Shown here piece by piece: positions 31,023 through 37,915 of a stretch of DNA of 37,915 bases. Location of the stretch: positions 1 to 37,915 of the forward strand of contig NZ_JAQRFI010000045.1 of assembly GCF_028598805.1 (NCBI RefSeq). The letters run 5' to 3'. Position 1 is the first letter of the stretch; each line of letters begins with the position of its first letter. The position numbers and the translations under genes are program-made. The DNA comes from Xenorhabdus yunnanensis. GTDB taxonomy: Bacteria; Pseudomonadota; Gammaproteobacteria; Enterobacterales; Enterobacteriaceae. The notes below the pieces were generated by a model, which did not search any database, was not told the origin of the DNA, and worked only from the letters and a program-made list of their open reading frames with translations.

Positions 31023-31117
31023 TGATAGTCTGTAGCCCAGCTGATAGTCTGTAATCCAATTGATAATCTGTAATCCAATTGATAATCTGTAATCCGATTG
31101 ATAGCTTGTAATCCAAC
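31023..31117. repeat. 19-bp tandem repeat, five copies
   Basis: Units start at 31023, 31042, 31061, 31080 and 31099. The consensus is TGATAATCTGTAATCCAAT; copies 2 to 4 differ by only one or two bases, and a decayed sixth copy follows. The block follows the 15-bp repeat after two bases. No spacers separate the units, so this is a tandem repeat, not a CRISPR array. Confidence 0.93.
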
Positions 31118-31195
31118 AGATATTCCGATCTCAATCTCAAACTATGGCTTGAAAAATGAGGGTTATATTGGCATACATTCGGTGGGCTGATACCA

Positions 31196-31224
31196 TTAAC
31201 GACAACACTTTTCTTAGTTAATAT
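31196..31224 (+). promoter_or_regulatory. Candidate map promoter
   Basis: -35 TTAACG (31196-31201), 17-bp spacer, -10 TAATAT (31219-31224). The predicted start near 31231 lies at a hairpin AGTCGG/CCGACT (31230-31248) in the leader, about 33 nt before the map ATG. Confidence 0.45.
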
Positions 31225-31264
31225 CAAGTAGTCGGTGATTTTCCGACTTAAATGGACCCATTTC

Positions 31265-32062
31265 ATGGCTATTTCTATCAAAACAGAAGAAGACATTCAG
31301 AAAATGCGCGTTGCCGGACGTCTGGCAGCAGAAATTCTGGAAATGATTGAGCCTTATGTCAAGGCTGGTGTCACAACCGGTGAACTTGATCGTATCTGCC
31401 ACGAGCACATCACCGAAAAACAGCAGGCCATCTCAGCTTGTCTGGGCTACCATGGCTTCCCCAAATCCGTGTGCATCTCCGTCAATGACGTGATTTGCCA
31501 CGGCATTCCAAGCGATGACAAAATCCTGAAAGAAGGTGATATCGTCAATATTGACGTTACCGTCATCAAAGATGAGTTCCACGGTGATACTTCTAAAATG
31601 TTCATTGTCGGCAAGCCAACCATTCAAGGTGAGCGTCTGTGCCGTATAACACAGGAAAGCCTGTATATTGCCCTGAAAATGGTCAAGCCCGGCATCCGCC
31701 TGCGTACTATTGGCAAAGCAATTCAGCAATTTGTGGAAGGTCACGATTACTCTGTTGTCCGCGAATACTGCGGCCACGGCATCGGTAGAGTCTTCCACGA
31801 AGAGCCGCACGTTCTGCATTATGATGCTGATGATGGCGGTGTTGTATTGCAAAAAGGCATGGCATTCACCATTGAACCGATGGTCAATTCTGGAGATTTC
31901 CGTATCCGCACCATGAAAGATGGCTGGACAGTTAAAACCAAAGATCGCGGTTGGTCTGCACAGTACGAGCATACCATTGTCGTTACCGACAATGGCTGTG
32001 AAATCATGACTTGGCGCAAAGAAGAAGAAGCACATATCTCTGCGGTATTAGTGAACGCATAA
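31265..32062 (+). CDS. map: Methionine aminopeptidase type I
   Basis: Removes the initiator methionine from nascent proteins at the ribosome. The start is placed at the ATG at 31265, giving 265 residues beginning MAISIKTEED; the open frame runs 10 codons further upstream (GTG at 31235) without similarity. All five metal ligands fall at E. coli positions: Asp97, Asp108, His171, Glu204, Glu235. The leader just before the start can form AAATGG/CCATTT (31250-31263), which includes the weak GGA ribosome binding site. Divergent from rpsB, with its own terminator; glnD follows. Confidence 0.97.
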   Translation: MAISIKTEEDIQKMRVAGRLAAEILEMIEPYVKAGVTTGELDRICHEHITEKQQAISACLGYHGFPKSVCISVNDVICHGIPSDDKILKEGDIVNIDVTVIKDEFHGDTSKMFIVGKPTIQGERLCRITQESLYIALKMVKPGIRLRTIGKAIQQFVEGHDYSVVREYCGHGIGRVFHEEPHVLHYDADDGGVVLQKGMAFTIEPMVNSGDFRIRTMKDGWTVKTKDRGWSAQYEHTIVVTDNGCEIMTWRKEEEAHISAVLVNA

Positions 32063-32116
32063 TTGCCAGCGAGCGCTTATCACCTTTAACCGAAAAGCAG
32101 CCAAGAAGTAACCAAG

Positions 32117-32152
32117 AAGCTCCCTGACAACTCACAGGGAGCTTTAATCTTT
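32117..32152 (+). terminator. Terminator of map
   Basis: Perfect 10-bp stem AAGCTCCCTG (32117-32126) and CAGGGAGCTT (32135-32144), 8-nt loop, then TAATCTTT. It separates map from glnD. Confidence 0.85.
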
Positions 32153-32244
32153 GTCACGAATACCTGTTCATCCCGCAATTTTCTCAGTAATCTGGTCATC
32201 ATGGTCTGTTTCCTCATGAGCTTTCTCATAATAGGTCTCTACAT

Positions 32245-34899
32245 ATGCCAGTTGATATCTCCCTAGCACAAGCACCCGTTCCTCCCCTGTCTCCTGTGGA
32301 ATTTTCCCACGATGATCTGCAATTTCCTGCCCTTAAACAGCATATTGATGAATTCCAGCTATGGCTTGAGCAAGCATTCAAGGCAGGGATTTCACCAGAT
32401 GCACTGATTTACACCCGCAGTGACTATATTGATCAACTGTTAAAGCAATTATGGCGGGAACAAGGATTTGAGCTGATAGATTCTCTTTCTCTGATTGCAG
32501 TAGGTGGCTACGGTCGCCGTGAGTTGCATCCTCTTTCTGACATTGACCTGTTGATCTTGAGTGAATCGCCATTGACTGAGGAGCAATCAACTCGTATCGG
32601 GCAGCTTATTGCCCTGCTTTGGGATATCCACCTTGAAGTAGGGCACAGTGTCAGGACATTTGAAGAATGTCAGCAAAAAGGGCTTTCCGATCTCACTATC
32701 GCGACTAACCTCATTGAATCCCGCTTGATTTGTGGGGACTTACCTCTATTTCTACGATTGCAGAAATATATTTTCAGTGATGATTTCTGGCCATCAGCTC
32801 AATTTTTCGCAGCCAAAATCACTGAACAACAAGAACGCCATCAACGCTATCACAGCACCAGTTACAATCTGGAACCGGATATCAAAAGCAGTCCGGGTGG
32901 ACTCCGCGATATTCACACATTACTTTGGGTCGCTCACCGCCATTTTGGCGCCACATCTTTAGATGAAATGGTCAATTTTGGTTTCCTGACCCAAGAAGAA
33001 CGTAATGAATTGAATGAATGCCAGAGTTTTCTCTGGCGCATCCGTTTTGCGCTGCATTTGGTTGTGACCCGTTATGATAATCGACTACTGTTTGAACGCC
33101 AGTTCAGTGTCGCCCAACTGCTTGGTTATGAAGGGGAAAGAAATCAGCCAATCGAGCGAATGATGAAAGATTTCTATCGCGTGACTCGTCGTGTCAGAGA
33201 ACTGAATAACATGCTGCTGCAATTATTTGATGAAGCAATTTTGGCATTGCAGTCCAATGAAAAACCACGCCTCCTGAATACTGAGTTTCAATTGCGGGGA
33301 AATCTCATCGATCTGACTGATGAAACGCTGTTTAGCCGTGATCCTACTTCAATAATGAAAATGTTTTATCACATGGCTGAACATCGTGAAATTAAGGGGA
33401 TCTATTCCACAACATTGCGTCAACTTCGCTATGCCCGTAGAAACCTGAACAGCCCTTTATGTGAACTTCCCGCAGCACGAAAAATTTTCATGGATATTCT
33501 GCGCCATCCCCATGCCGTTGCCGGAGCATTACTTCCAATGCACCTTCATAGTGTATTAGGGGCTTATATGCCATTTTGGAGCAATATCGTCGGTCAGATG
33601 CAATTTGACCTTTTCCATGCTTATACCGTTGATGAGCACACTATCCGTGTACTGCAAAAATTGGAAAGTTTTGCTGATGAAAACAACCGGATGATCCATC
33701 CTCTGTGTGTTGAGCTTTATCCACGTCTTCCTCAACCAGAATTATTGCGGCTGGCGGCTTTTTTCCATGATATAGCCAAAGGACGCAATGGTGATCATTC
33801 TGAGCTTGGAGCCAAAGATGCCTTCGTATTTGCACAGCAACATGGCCTGACAAACCACGAAGCAGAATTAATCGAATGGCTGGTTCGCGACCATCTACTA
33901 ATGTCAGTGACTGCACAGCGTCGGGATATTCAAGATCCGGAGGTCATTCAACAATTTGCAAGCCGGGTCAAAAACCAAAATCGTCTTAATTACTTAGCCT
34001 GCCTAACCGTCGCAGATATTTGTGCCACCAACGCCAAACTCTGGAATAGCTGGAAACAGAGCCTGATACGAGAACTCTATTTCACCACTGAAATCCAATT
34101 GCGTCAGGGTATTCAAAATCCCCCTGATTTACGGGAACGCATCCGCAATAATCGCTTGCAGGCATTGGCTCTTCTGCGACAAGAAAATATTGACGAACAG
34201 CGATTGCACAACATCTGGAGCCGTTGCCACGCAGATTATTTCCTACGTCATACCCCCGATCAGTTAGCATGGCACGCCAGCTACTTAATCCACCACAACT
34301 TCCCGGAACCAATGGTTCTGATCAGTACCGCATTTTCTCACGGCGGCACAGAAATTTTTATTTGGTGCCAAGATCGACCTTCGCTTTTTGCTGCCGTTGT
34401 TGGAGAACTGGACAAGCGTAATTTAAGTGTCCACGATGCCCAAATCTTCACTAATCGTGATGAAATGGCAATGGATACATTTGTTGTTTTGGAACCTAAT
34501 GGTCATCCGCTGTCGCTTGATCGTCACGAACCTATCCGTCAGACCTTACTGCAAGTTGTGAATGATCCTCATCCTAAAATACCAAAAGCACGTAATTTAC
34601 CTACCAAGTTGCGTCACTTTAATGTCCCGACCAAAGTGAACTTTCTACCAACAAAAAATACTCGCCGTACTTACATGGAATTAATTGCGTTGGATCAACC
34701 CGGATTATTGGCGCGGGTAGGCAATATTTTTGCTGAATTGGGGGTTTCCCTGCATGGAGCCCGCATTACGACTATCGGTGAGAGTGTCGAAGATTTTTTT
34801 GTATTAGCAGATAAAGATCAGAACGCATTACATAAAAAAATAAGGGATGAATTATCAGAAAGGTTGACAGAAGCCCTCAACACACGGGATAAACTATAG
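32245..34899 (+). CDS. glnD: Bifunctional PII uridylyltransferase/uridylyl-removing enzyme GlnD
   Basis: Primary nitrogen sensor: uridylylates PII proteins (GlnB, GlnK) when glutamine is low and removes UMP when it is high. 884 residues. Nucleotidyltransferase domain with [18 protein letters not shown] at 87-104 (metal-binding Asp99 and Asp101), a GlnD linker region, an HD hydrolase domain with [17 protein letters not shown] near 510, and two C-terminal ACT domains that bind glutamine (from [21 protein letters not shown] near 695 and from [21 protein letters not shown] near 810). The map-glnD-dapD order is as in E. coli. Confidence 0.98.
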   Translation: MPVDISLAQAPVPPLSPVEFSHDDLQFPALKQHIDEFQLWLEQAFKAGISPDALIYTRSDYIDQLLKQLWREQGFELIDSLSLIAVGGYGRRELHPLSDIDLLILSESPLTEEQSTRIGQLIALLWDIHLEVGHSVRTFEECQQKGLSDLTIATNLIESRLICGDLPLFLRLQKYIFSDDFWPSAQFFAAKITEQQERHQRYHSTSYNLEPDIKSSPGGLRDIHTLLWVAHRHFGATSLDEMVNFGFLTQEERNELNECQSFLWRIRFALHLVVTRYDNRLLFERQFSVAQLLGYEGERNQPIERMMKDFYRVTRRVRELNNMLLQLFDEAILALQSNEKPRLLNTEFQLRGNLIDLTDETLFSRDPTSIMKMFYHMAEHREIKGIYSTTLRQLRYARRNLNSPLCELPAARKIFMDILRHPHAVAGALLPMHLHSVLGAYMPFWSNIVGQMQFDLFHAYTVDEHTIRVLQKLESFADENNRMIHPLCVELYPRLPQPELLRLAAFFHDIAKGRNGDHSELGAKDAFVFAQQHGLTNHEAELIEWLVRDHLLMSVTAQRRDIQDPEVIQQFASRVKNQNRLNYLACLTVADICATNAKLWNSWKQSLIRELYFTTEIQLRQGIQNPPDLRERIRNNRLQALALLRQENIDEQRLHNIWSRCHADYFLRHTPDQLAWHASYLIHHNFPEPMVLISTAFSHGGTEIFIWCQDRPSLFAAVVGELDKRNLSVHDAQIFTNRDEMAMDTFVVLEPNGHPLSLDRHEPIRQTLLQVVNDPHPKIPKARNLPTKLRHFNVPTKVNFLPTKNTRRTYMELIALDQPGLLARVGNIFAELGVSLHGARITTIGESVEDFFVLADKDQNALHKKIRDELSERLTEALNTRDKL

Positions 34900-34936
34900 C
34901 AAGATTCTCTTAACAGAAATTAGGAACCGCATAATT

Positions 34937-35761
34937 ATGCAACAATTACAAACGACTATCGAAAATGCATTTGAGAACCGTGTAAACATCACTCCCACTA
35001 CCGTTGACAGCGCAACCCGTGATGCCATTAACCAGGTTATTCAAATGCTGGACAGCGGCAAACTGCGTATCGCCGAAAAGATCGACGGACAGTGGGTAAC
35101 TCATCAATGGTTGAAAAAAGCGGTATTGCTTTCCTTCCGCATTAATGACAATCAGGTGATGGAAGGTGCTGAAAGCCGCTATTTCGACAAAGTACCAATG
35201 AAATTTGCTGATTATGATCAGGCACGTTTCGAAAAAGAAGGATTCCGTGTTGTACCTCCGGCGGCTGTCCGCCAAGGGGCATATATCGCCCGTAACACCG
35301 TGCTGATGCCATCTTACGTCAACCTTGGTGCTTATGTGGATGAAGGCACGATGGTAGATACTTGGGCAACAGTCGGTTCCTGTGCACAGATTGGTAAAAA
35401 TGTTCACTTATCCGGTGGTGTTGGCATTGGTGGTGTTCTGGAGCCATTGCAGGCCAACCCCACCATCATTGAAGATAACTGCTTTATCGGCGCACGTTCT
35501 GAAATAGTAGAAGGCGTTATTGTAGAAGAAGGCTCTGTGATCTCAATGGGTGTTTACATCGGCCAAAGCACCAAAATCTATGATCGTGAAACTGGCGAAA
35601 TCCATTATGGTCGTGTACCAGCGGGTTCTGTCGTGGTATCCGGTAATCTTCCATCCAAAGATGGCAGCTACAGCCTATACTGCGCTGTTATCGTGAAAAA
35701 GGTTGATGCCAAGACCCGTGGCAAAGTTGGTATTAATGAACTGCTGAGAAATATTGACTAA
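34937..35761 (+). CDS. dapD: 2,3,4,5-tetrahydropyridine-2,6-dicarboxylate N-succinyltransferase DapD
   Basis: Succinylates tetrahydrodipicolinate in the diaminopimelate/lysine pathway, so it supports both lysine and peptidoglycan synthesis. 274 residues, the E. coli length. N-terminal helical domain (1-100), left-handed beta-helix with hexapeptide repeats (about 105-235: [43 protein letters not shown] is split over the coils), and a C-terminal beta strand region. It starts 37 bp after glnD. Confidence 0.98.
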   Translation: MQQLQTTIENAFENRVNITPTTVDSATRDAINQVIQMLDSGKLRIAEKIDGQWVTHQWLKKAVLLSFRINDNQVMEGAESRYFDKVPMKFADYDQARFEKEGFRVVPPAAVRQGAYIARNTVLMPSYVNLGAYVDEGTMVDTWATVGSCAQIGKNVHLSGGVGIGGVLEPLQANPTIIEDNCFIGARSEIVEGVIVEEGSVISMGVYIGQSTKIYDRETGEIHYGRVPAGSVVVSGNLPSKDGSYSLYCAVIVKKVDAKTRGKVGINELLRNID

Positions 35762-35778
35762 ATTTTAAAAATAGCAGA

Positions 35779-35801
35779 AGCCACCCATCATTTGGGTGGC
35801 T
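35779..35801. terminator. Hairpin terminator after dapD, possibly shared with the antitoxin gene
   Basis: Perfect 9-bp stem AGCCACCCA (35779-35787) and TGGGTGGCT (35793-35801), 5-nt loop. Rightward it lacks a U-run; on the minus strand it is followed by TCTGCTATTTTTAAAATTT, so it may serve leftward transcripts of the toxin-antitoxin locus better than dapD. Confidence 0.65.
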
Positions 35802-35840
35802 AGATAAATACCGGAAAGAAAAACAGTGTCTCATTCGCAT

Positions 35841-36242
35841 TCAAGCTGCTTTTTCCCCTTTTGAACAAGCTTTCATAATTCTTTCAGTAACATCCTGCTC
35901 AATCTTTATTTCAAAGTCGGTAAATAAAGCAATTGGTTTGACATTTTTTCCATTCTTTTCCAACCGCACAAGGCCATGTCGATTAAGTGTTTTTAACGTA
36001 GTTGACAAATTGCTTGGTTTTCTTCCGGAAAGCCCAGAAAGTTCAGCTATGGTTTCTGGCTTCTGCTCATCCATCATTCGAAGTAAAGCAATGTTGTTTT
36101 CACTCAATACTTGTGCCAGTGCTATTATGGATGTAAACCAAACCTTAGGCTCATCTGGTTGCGGTTTATATTCACCCTTAGCGATTGCCAATATACGTTT
36201 ACGAATAAGTTCTTCATTCATTACGCCGATGAGTGCTTTCAT
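35841..36242 (-). CDS. Winged-helix DNA-binding protein, putative antitoxin of a TumE-type toxin-antitoxin pair
   Basis: 133 residues. A winged helix-turn-helix is visible: helices from about 50 to 91 (NIALLRMMDEQKPETIAELS, then a recognition-helix segment GRKPSNLSTTLKTLNRHG) and a wing at 91-108 (LVRLEKNGKNVKPIALF). It resembles the HVO_A0114/MarR-like regulators that accompany DUF6516 toxins. It lies 4 bp downstream of the putative toxin on the same strand and has AGAGG eight bases before its ATG. Expected role: neutralise the toxin and repress the operon, probably through the palindrome at 36635-36659. Family assignment is from memory; function is inferred from context. Confidence 0.8.
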   Translation of the reverse strand: MKALIGVMNEELIRKRILAIAKGEYKPQPDEPKVWFTSIIALAQVLSENNIALLRMMDEQKPETIAELSGLSGRKPSNLSTTLKTLNRHGLVRLEKNGKNVKPIALFTDFEIKIEQDVTERIMKACSKGEKAA

Positions 36243-36246
36243 TTTG

Positions 36247-36630
36247 CTAACCTCTAGATTCTCTCTCAGCTATGACTTCATCAATTTTAGCGAAAAAGTC
36301 CTCAATTAATTGATAAGGCGACGTGAACTCATATGGTACTCCTTTATCATGCGAGTTTCTGTGCATATGATCATAGACTATACGCCCCTTATATTTTCCT
36401 TTCTTAGGCATGGAAATGGCATGTACGTTATCCATACCAAATACTCTAGTGTTGTGTTTGTCGTGCAATGTCAAATTGTACCTGATTCCATGAGGTATCA
36501 TCTTTGTTTTACTGACTGTCCACGCTCTTATTTCCCACCAGTAACCGTCATCCCGATTAACTCGTTGGCAATGAAGGTCTAACAAGATCTCTAGTCCATG
36601 TTCATAATCCACGATTAAAACTCCAATCAT
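36247..36630 (-). CDS. DUF6516/TumE-family protein, putative toxin
   Basis: 127 residues if started at the ATG at 36630. The layout fits the DUF6516 (TumE toxin) family: IRYNLTLHD strand, RVFGMDNVHA, then a His-rich YDHMHRNSHDKG segment and the characteristic ending PYEFTSPYQLIEDFFAKIDEVI. His, Asp and Arg residues in the middle are candidates for a nuclease site, but the activity is not known to me. The frame is open to a TTG at 36675 (142 residues); I prefer the ATG because a near-consensus promoter (-35 36666-36671, -10 36643-36648) lies inside that extension. Toxin precedes antitoxin, 4 bp apart. The pair lies between dapD and yaeH, adjacent in E. coli, so it is an insertion. Confidence 0.75.
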   Translation of the reverse strand: MIGVLIVDYEHGLEILLDLHCQRVNRDDGYWWEIRAWTVSKTKMIPHGIRYNLTLHDKHNTRVFGMDNVHAISMPKKGKYKGRIVYDHMHRNSHDKGVPYEFTSPYQLIEDFFAKIDEVIAERESRG

Positions 36631-36634
36631 TGTT

Positions 36635-36659
36635 ATGAACTGATCATATGTATGTTCAT
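36635..36659. promoter_or_regulatory. Inverted repeat over the -10 of the toxin-antitoxin promoter, candidate operator
   Basis: ATGAAC (36635-36640) and GTTCAT (36654-36659) flank a centre holding CATATG and the -10 hexamer. The 25-bp size and position fit a binding site for the winged-helix antitoxin. The repeat is seen directly; the binding is inferred. Confidence 0.5.
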
Positions 36660-36671
36660 GAATGATTTCAA
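36643..36671 (-). promoter_or_regulatory. Promoter of the toxin-antitoxin locus
   Basis: Minus strand: -35 TTGAAA (36666-36671), 17-bp spacer, -10 TATGAT (36643-36648). The predicted transcription start near 36636 is only about 6 nt before the ATG at 36630, so the message would be nearly leaderless. Confidence 0.6.
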
Positions 36672-36806
36672 GCAATCTACTTGCTTTAATTTTGCGGAGA
36701 TACCCTCAAGCGCCATTAACCAATTGACTTTTAACGATTACGAAATGGATAATAAATCCACTATTTTTTGCCTTTCCATTTCATTTAGGTGACTAGGTGG
36801 CGCGCT

Positions 36807-37193
36807 ATGTATGATAACTTGAAAAGTTTGGGGATCACATATCCTGAAGATATTGATCGCTATAGCCTCCGTCAGGAAGCGAATAACGACATTCTGAAGA
36901 TTTATTTTCGCAAAGATAAGGGCGAATTCTTTGCCAAGAGCGTTAAATTTAAGTATCCACGCCAGTTAAAAACCATCTCTGACGATCACTCAAGCCAAGG
37001 TTACAAAGAAATCAAAGAGATAAACACCAACCTGCGTTATGTGATTGAAGAACTGGATCAGATTTGCAAGCATGACCAGATCGAAATGGATTTGAAACAT
37101 AAGATCCTCGACGACTTACGTCATCTTGAGCATGTCGTTGCGAATAAGATTGCAGAAATCGAAGCAGATTTGGAAAAACTGACTCGTAAGTAA
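36807..37193 (+). CDS. yaeH: DUF3461 family protein YaeH
   Basis: Conserved enterobacterial protein of unknown function, 128 residues. The start is the ATG at 36807 ([21 protein letters not shown]), which follows AGGTGG and matches the E. coli N-terminus; the frame is open six codons upstream to a GTG at 36789. The C-terminal half is helical and charged with heptad-like spacing ([43 protein letters not shown]), suggesting a coiled coil. It keeps its E. coli place after dapD apart from the inserted toxin-antitoxin pair. Confidence 0.95.
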   Translation: MYDNLKSLGITYPEDIDRYSLRQEANNDILKIYFRKDKGEFFAKSVKFKYPRQLKTISDDHSSQGYKEIKEINTNLRYVIEELDQICKHDQIEMDLKHKILDDLRHLEHVVANKIAEIEADLEKLTRK

Positions 37194-37208
37194 TATGTCA
37201 GTTGTGTC

Positions 37209-37262
37209 ATACACCGCTTAACCTTCCGAGGCTCGAGTCAACTAAAGGAATAAGCGGTGTAT
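37209..37262. repeat. 54-bp inverted repeat with perfect 12-bp arms after yaeH
   Basis: ATACACCGCTTA (37209-37220) and TAAGCGGTGTAT (37251-37262) with a 30-nt interior holding a further CCTT/AAGG pair and CTCGAG. It starts 15 bp after the yaeH stop. No U-run follows, so it is a weak terminator candidate; it could be a stabilising 3' stem or a remnant of a small palindromic element. No target duplication is seen. Confidence 0.75.
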
Positions 37263-37275
37263 AAATCCCTGTATT

Positions 37276-37311
37276 ACATGCACTACATGCACTACATGCA
37301 CTACATGCACT
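37276..37311. repeat. 9-bp tandem repeat, four exact copies
   Basis: ACATGCACT occurs four times in a row (37276, 37285, 37294, 37303), with a partial copy ATGCACTAC at 37324-37332 that reaches the yqcA stop codon (37329-37331). Confidence 0.95.
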
Positions 37312-37328
37312 AAAACCATGCTAATGCA

Positions 37329-37775
37329 CTACAATAGAGTTCCCCACTTCTCAATCCAGTCTTGGGCAAAAACTTCAGGCTCAACCACTTCAATAGCATC
37401 AATCAGCAGCATCTCACCGATTCGTTTGGCTCCCTGTTCCTGTAACAACTCATCAAAAGTGTGACCACCACCGCAGAAAGTGTCGTAACTACTGTCGCCC
37501 AGCGCAATCACGCCATAACGCAAATCGGGCTGGTAGCCCAACTTATCATTCAGCTCTGTATAGAGTGGCTGGATATTGTCAGGCAGATCGCCTTGCCCCG
37601 TTGTCGAAGTGACCACTAAAACAACTTGCTGTAAATAATCTTGCCATTGCGCTAAGGTTGCATCTTCAAAAATCTCGATCTCATGCCCCTGCTGTTCAAG
37701 GATCTGCTGCGCCTCTTCCGCAACCGCCAACGCATTGCCATAAACTGTACCAACGAAAACACCAATCTTTGCCAT
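37329..37775 (-). CDS. yqcA: Flavodoxin YqcA
   Basis: Short-chain flavodoxin, 148 residues, binding FMN as an electron carrier. FMN phosphate-loop region [14 protein letters not shown] (9-22), the [12 protein letters not shown] loop near 57-68, and the [17 protein letters not shown] block near 88-104 that contacts the isoalloxazine ring. The sequence is much closer to E. coli YqcA ([15 protein letters not shown], ending WGTLL) than to MioC as I recall them. In E. coli yqcA lies with truC elsewhere; here it converges with yaeH. Its stop codon abuts the 9-bp repeat. Confidence 0.95.
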   Translation of the reverse strand: MAKIGVFVGTVYGNALAVAEEAQQILEQQGHEIEIFEDATLAQWQDYLQQVVLVVTSTTGQGDLPDNIQPLYTELNDKLGYQPDLRYGVIALGDSSYDTFCGGGHTFDELLQEQGAKRIGEMLLIDAIEVVEPEVFAQDWIEKWGTLL

Positions 37776-37875
37776 AAATATTGATCTCTTTAACTGGTTT
37801 GATACTAATACTACAGCCGTAATCCCTATTGTGCCATGATGGGGCTCTTCTTCCTTAAATAAAAGGCGGTGTCAC

Positions 37876-37915
37876 ATGCCATCCCCTGCCAAAATCTGGG
37901 AACAGGCGCTACAGG
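37876..37915 (+). CDS. Possible gene start at the right edge (partial)
   Basis: An ATG at 37876 preceded by AAGGCGG opens a frame (MPSPAKIWEQALQ) to the end of the window, divergent from yqcA. I do not recognise the protein from 13 residues. The spacing to the Shine-Dalgarno is good, but the call depends on sequence beyond the window. Confidence 0.35.
   Translation, partial: MPSPAKIWEQALQ

Noticed and set aside
31023-31117. Possible CRISPR array (five regularly spaced near-identical units)
   Set aside because: The 19-bp units are directly adjacent with no unique spacers, and there are no cas genes. It is a tandem repeat.
31433-32035. Minus-strand open frame of 200 codons opposite map
   Set aside because: Antisense shadow of map; composition follows the complement of map codons and no family features are seen.

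Overview
The window looks like chromosome from a Gammaproteobacterium of the order Enterobacterales, most likely family Morganellaceae (Xenorhabdus or Photorhabdus type). This rests on protein similarity to E. coli orthologues that I recall, on moderately AT-rich DNA, and on the neighbourhood YaeH next to YqcA. The genus is an inference. Almost all genes are housekeeping, and their order follows the E. coli rrnH-metNIQ-proS-tilS-accA-dnaE-lpx-bamA-cdsA-dxr-frr-pyrH-tsf-rpsB-map-glnD-dapD block.

Layout. Positions 1-290 hold the promoters and antitermination leader of a ribosomal RNA operon that reads leftward off the window; the 16S gene itself is outside. Next come gmhB (-), the methionine importer metNIQ (+) behind a MetJ-type operator, rcsF, trmO and proS (+), nlpE (-), rof (+), then tilS and an EamA-type permease (-). 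From 10.9 to 25.7 kb runs one long leftward block: uppS-cdsA-rseP-bamA-skp-lpxD-fabZ-lpxA-lpxB-rnhB-dnaE-accA. It joins undecaprenyl and phospholipid precursor synthesis, the sigma-E protease RseP, outer-membrane protein assembly, lipid A synthesis, and replication and fatty-acid genes. Then dxr, frr, pyrH, tsf and rpsB (all -), and the divergent map, glnD and dapD (+). A two-gene putative toxin-antitoxin locus (-) sits between dapD and yaeH; yaeH (+) converges on yqcA (-). A possible gene start lies at the right edge.

Accessory content is small. The clearest is the TumE/DUF6516-like toxin plus winged-helix antitoxin at 35.8-36.7 kb, with a near-consensus promoter whose -10 lies inside an inverted repeat. 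The permease at 9.7 kb replaces ldcC-yaeR of E. coli, and the yaeP-yaeQ-arfB segment is absent between nlpE and rof. The most striking non-coding feature is a set of short tandem repeats, each with its own unit (9, 14, 15, 18 and 19 bp), in the gaps between genes, plus several strong inverted repeats. The rof leader can fold into two mutually exclusive hairpins beside its ribosome binding site.

Several starts were placed inside longer open frames (gmhB, the permease, bamA, frr, map, yaeH and the toxin). Non-AUG starts are read for gmhB, uppS, skp and frr (GTG) and cdsA (TTG). No CRISPR array, tRNA, intact insertion sequence or prophage gene was seen.
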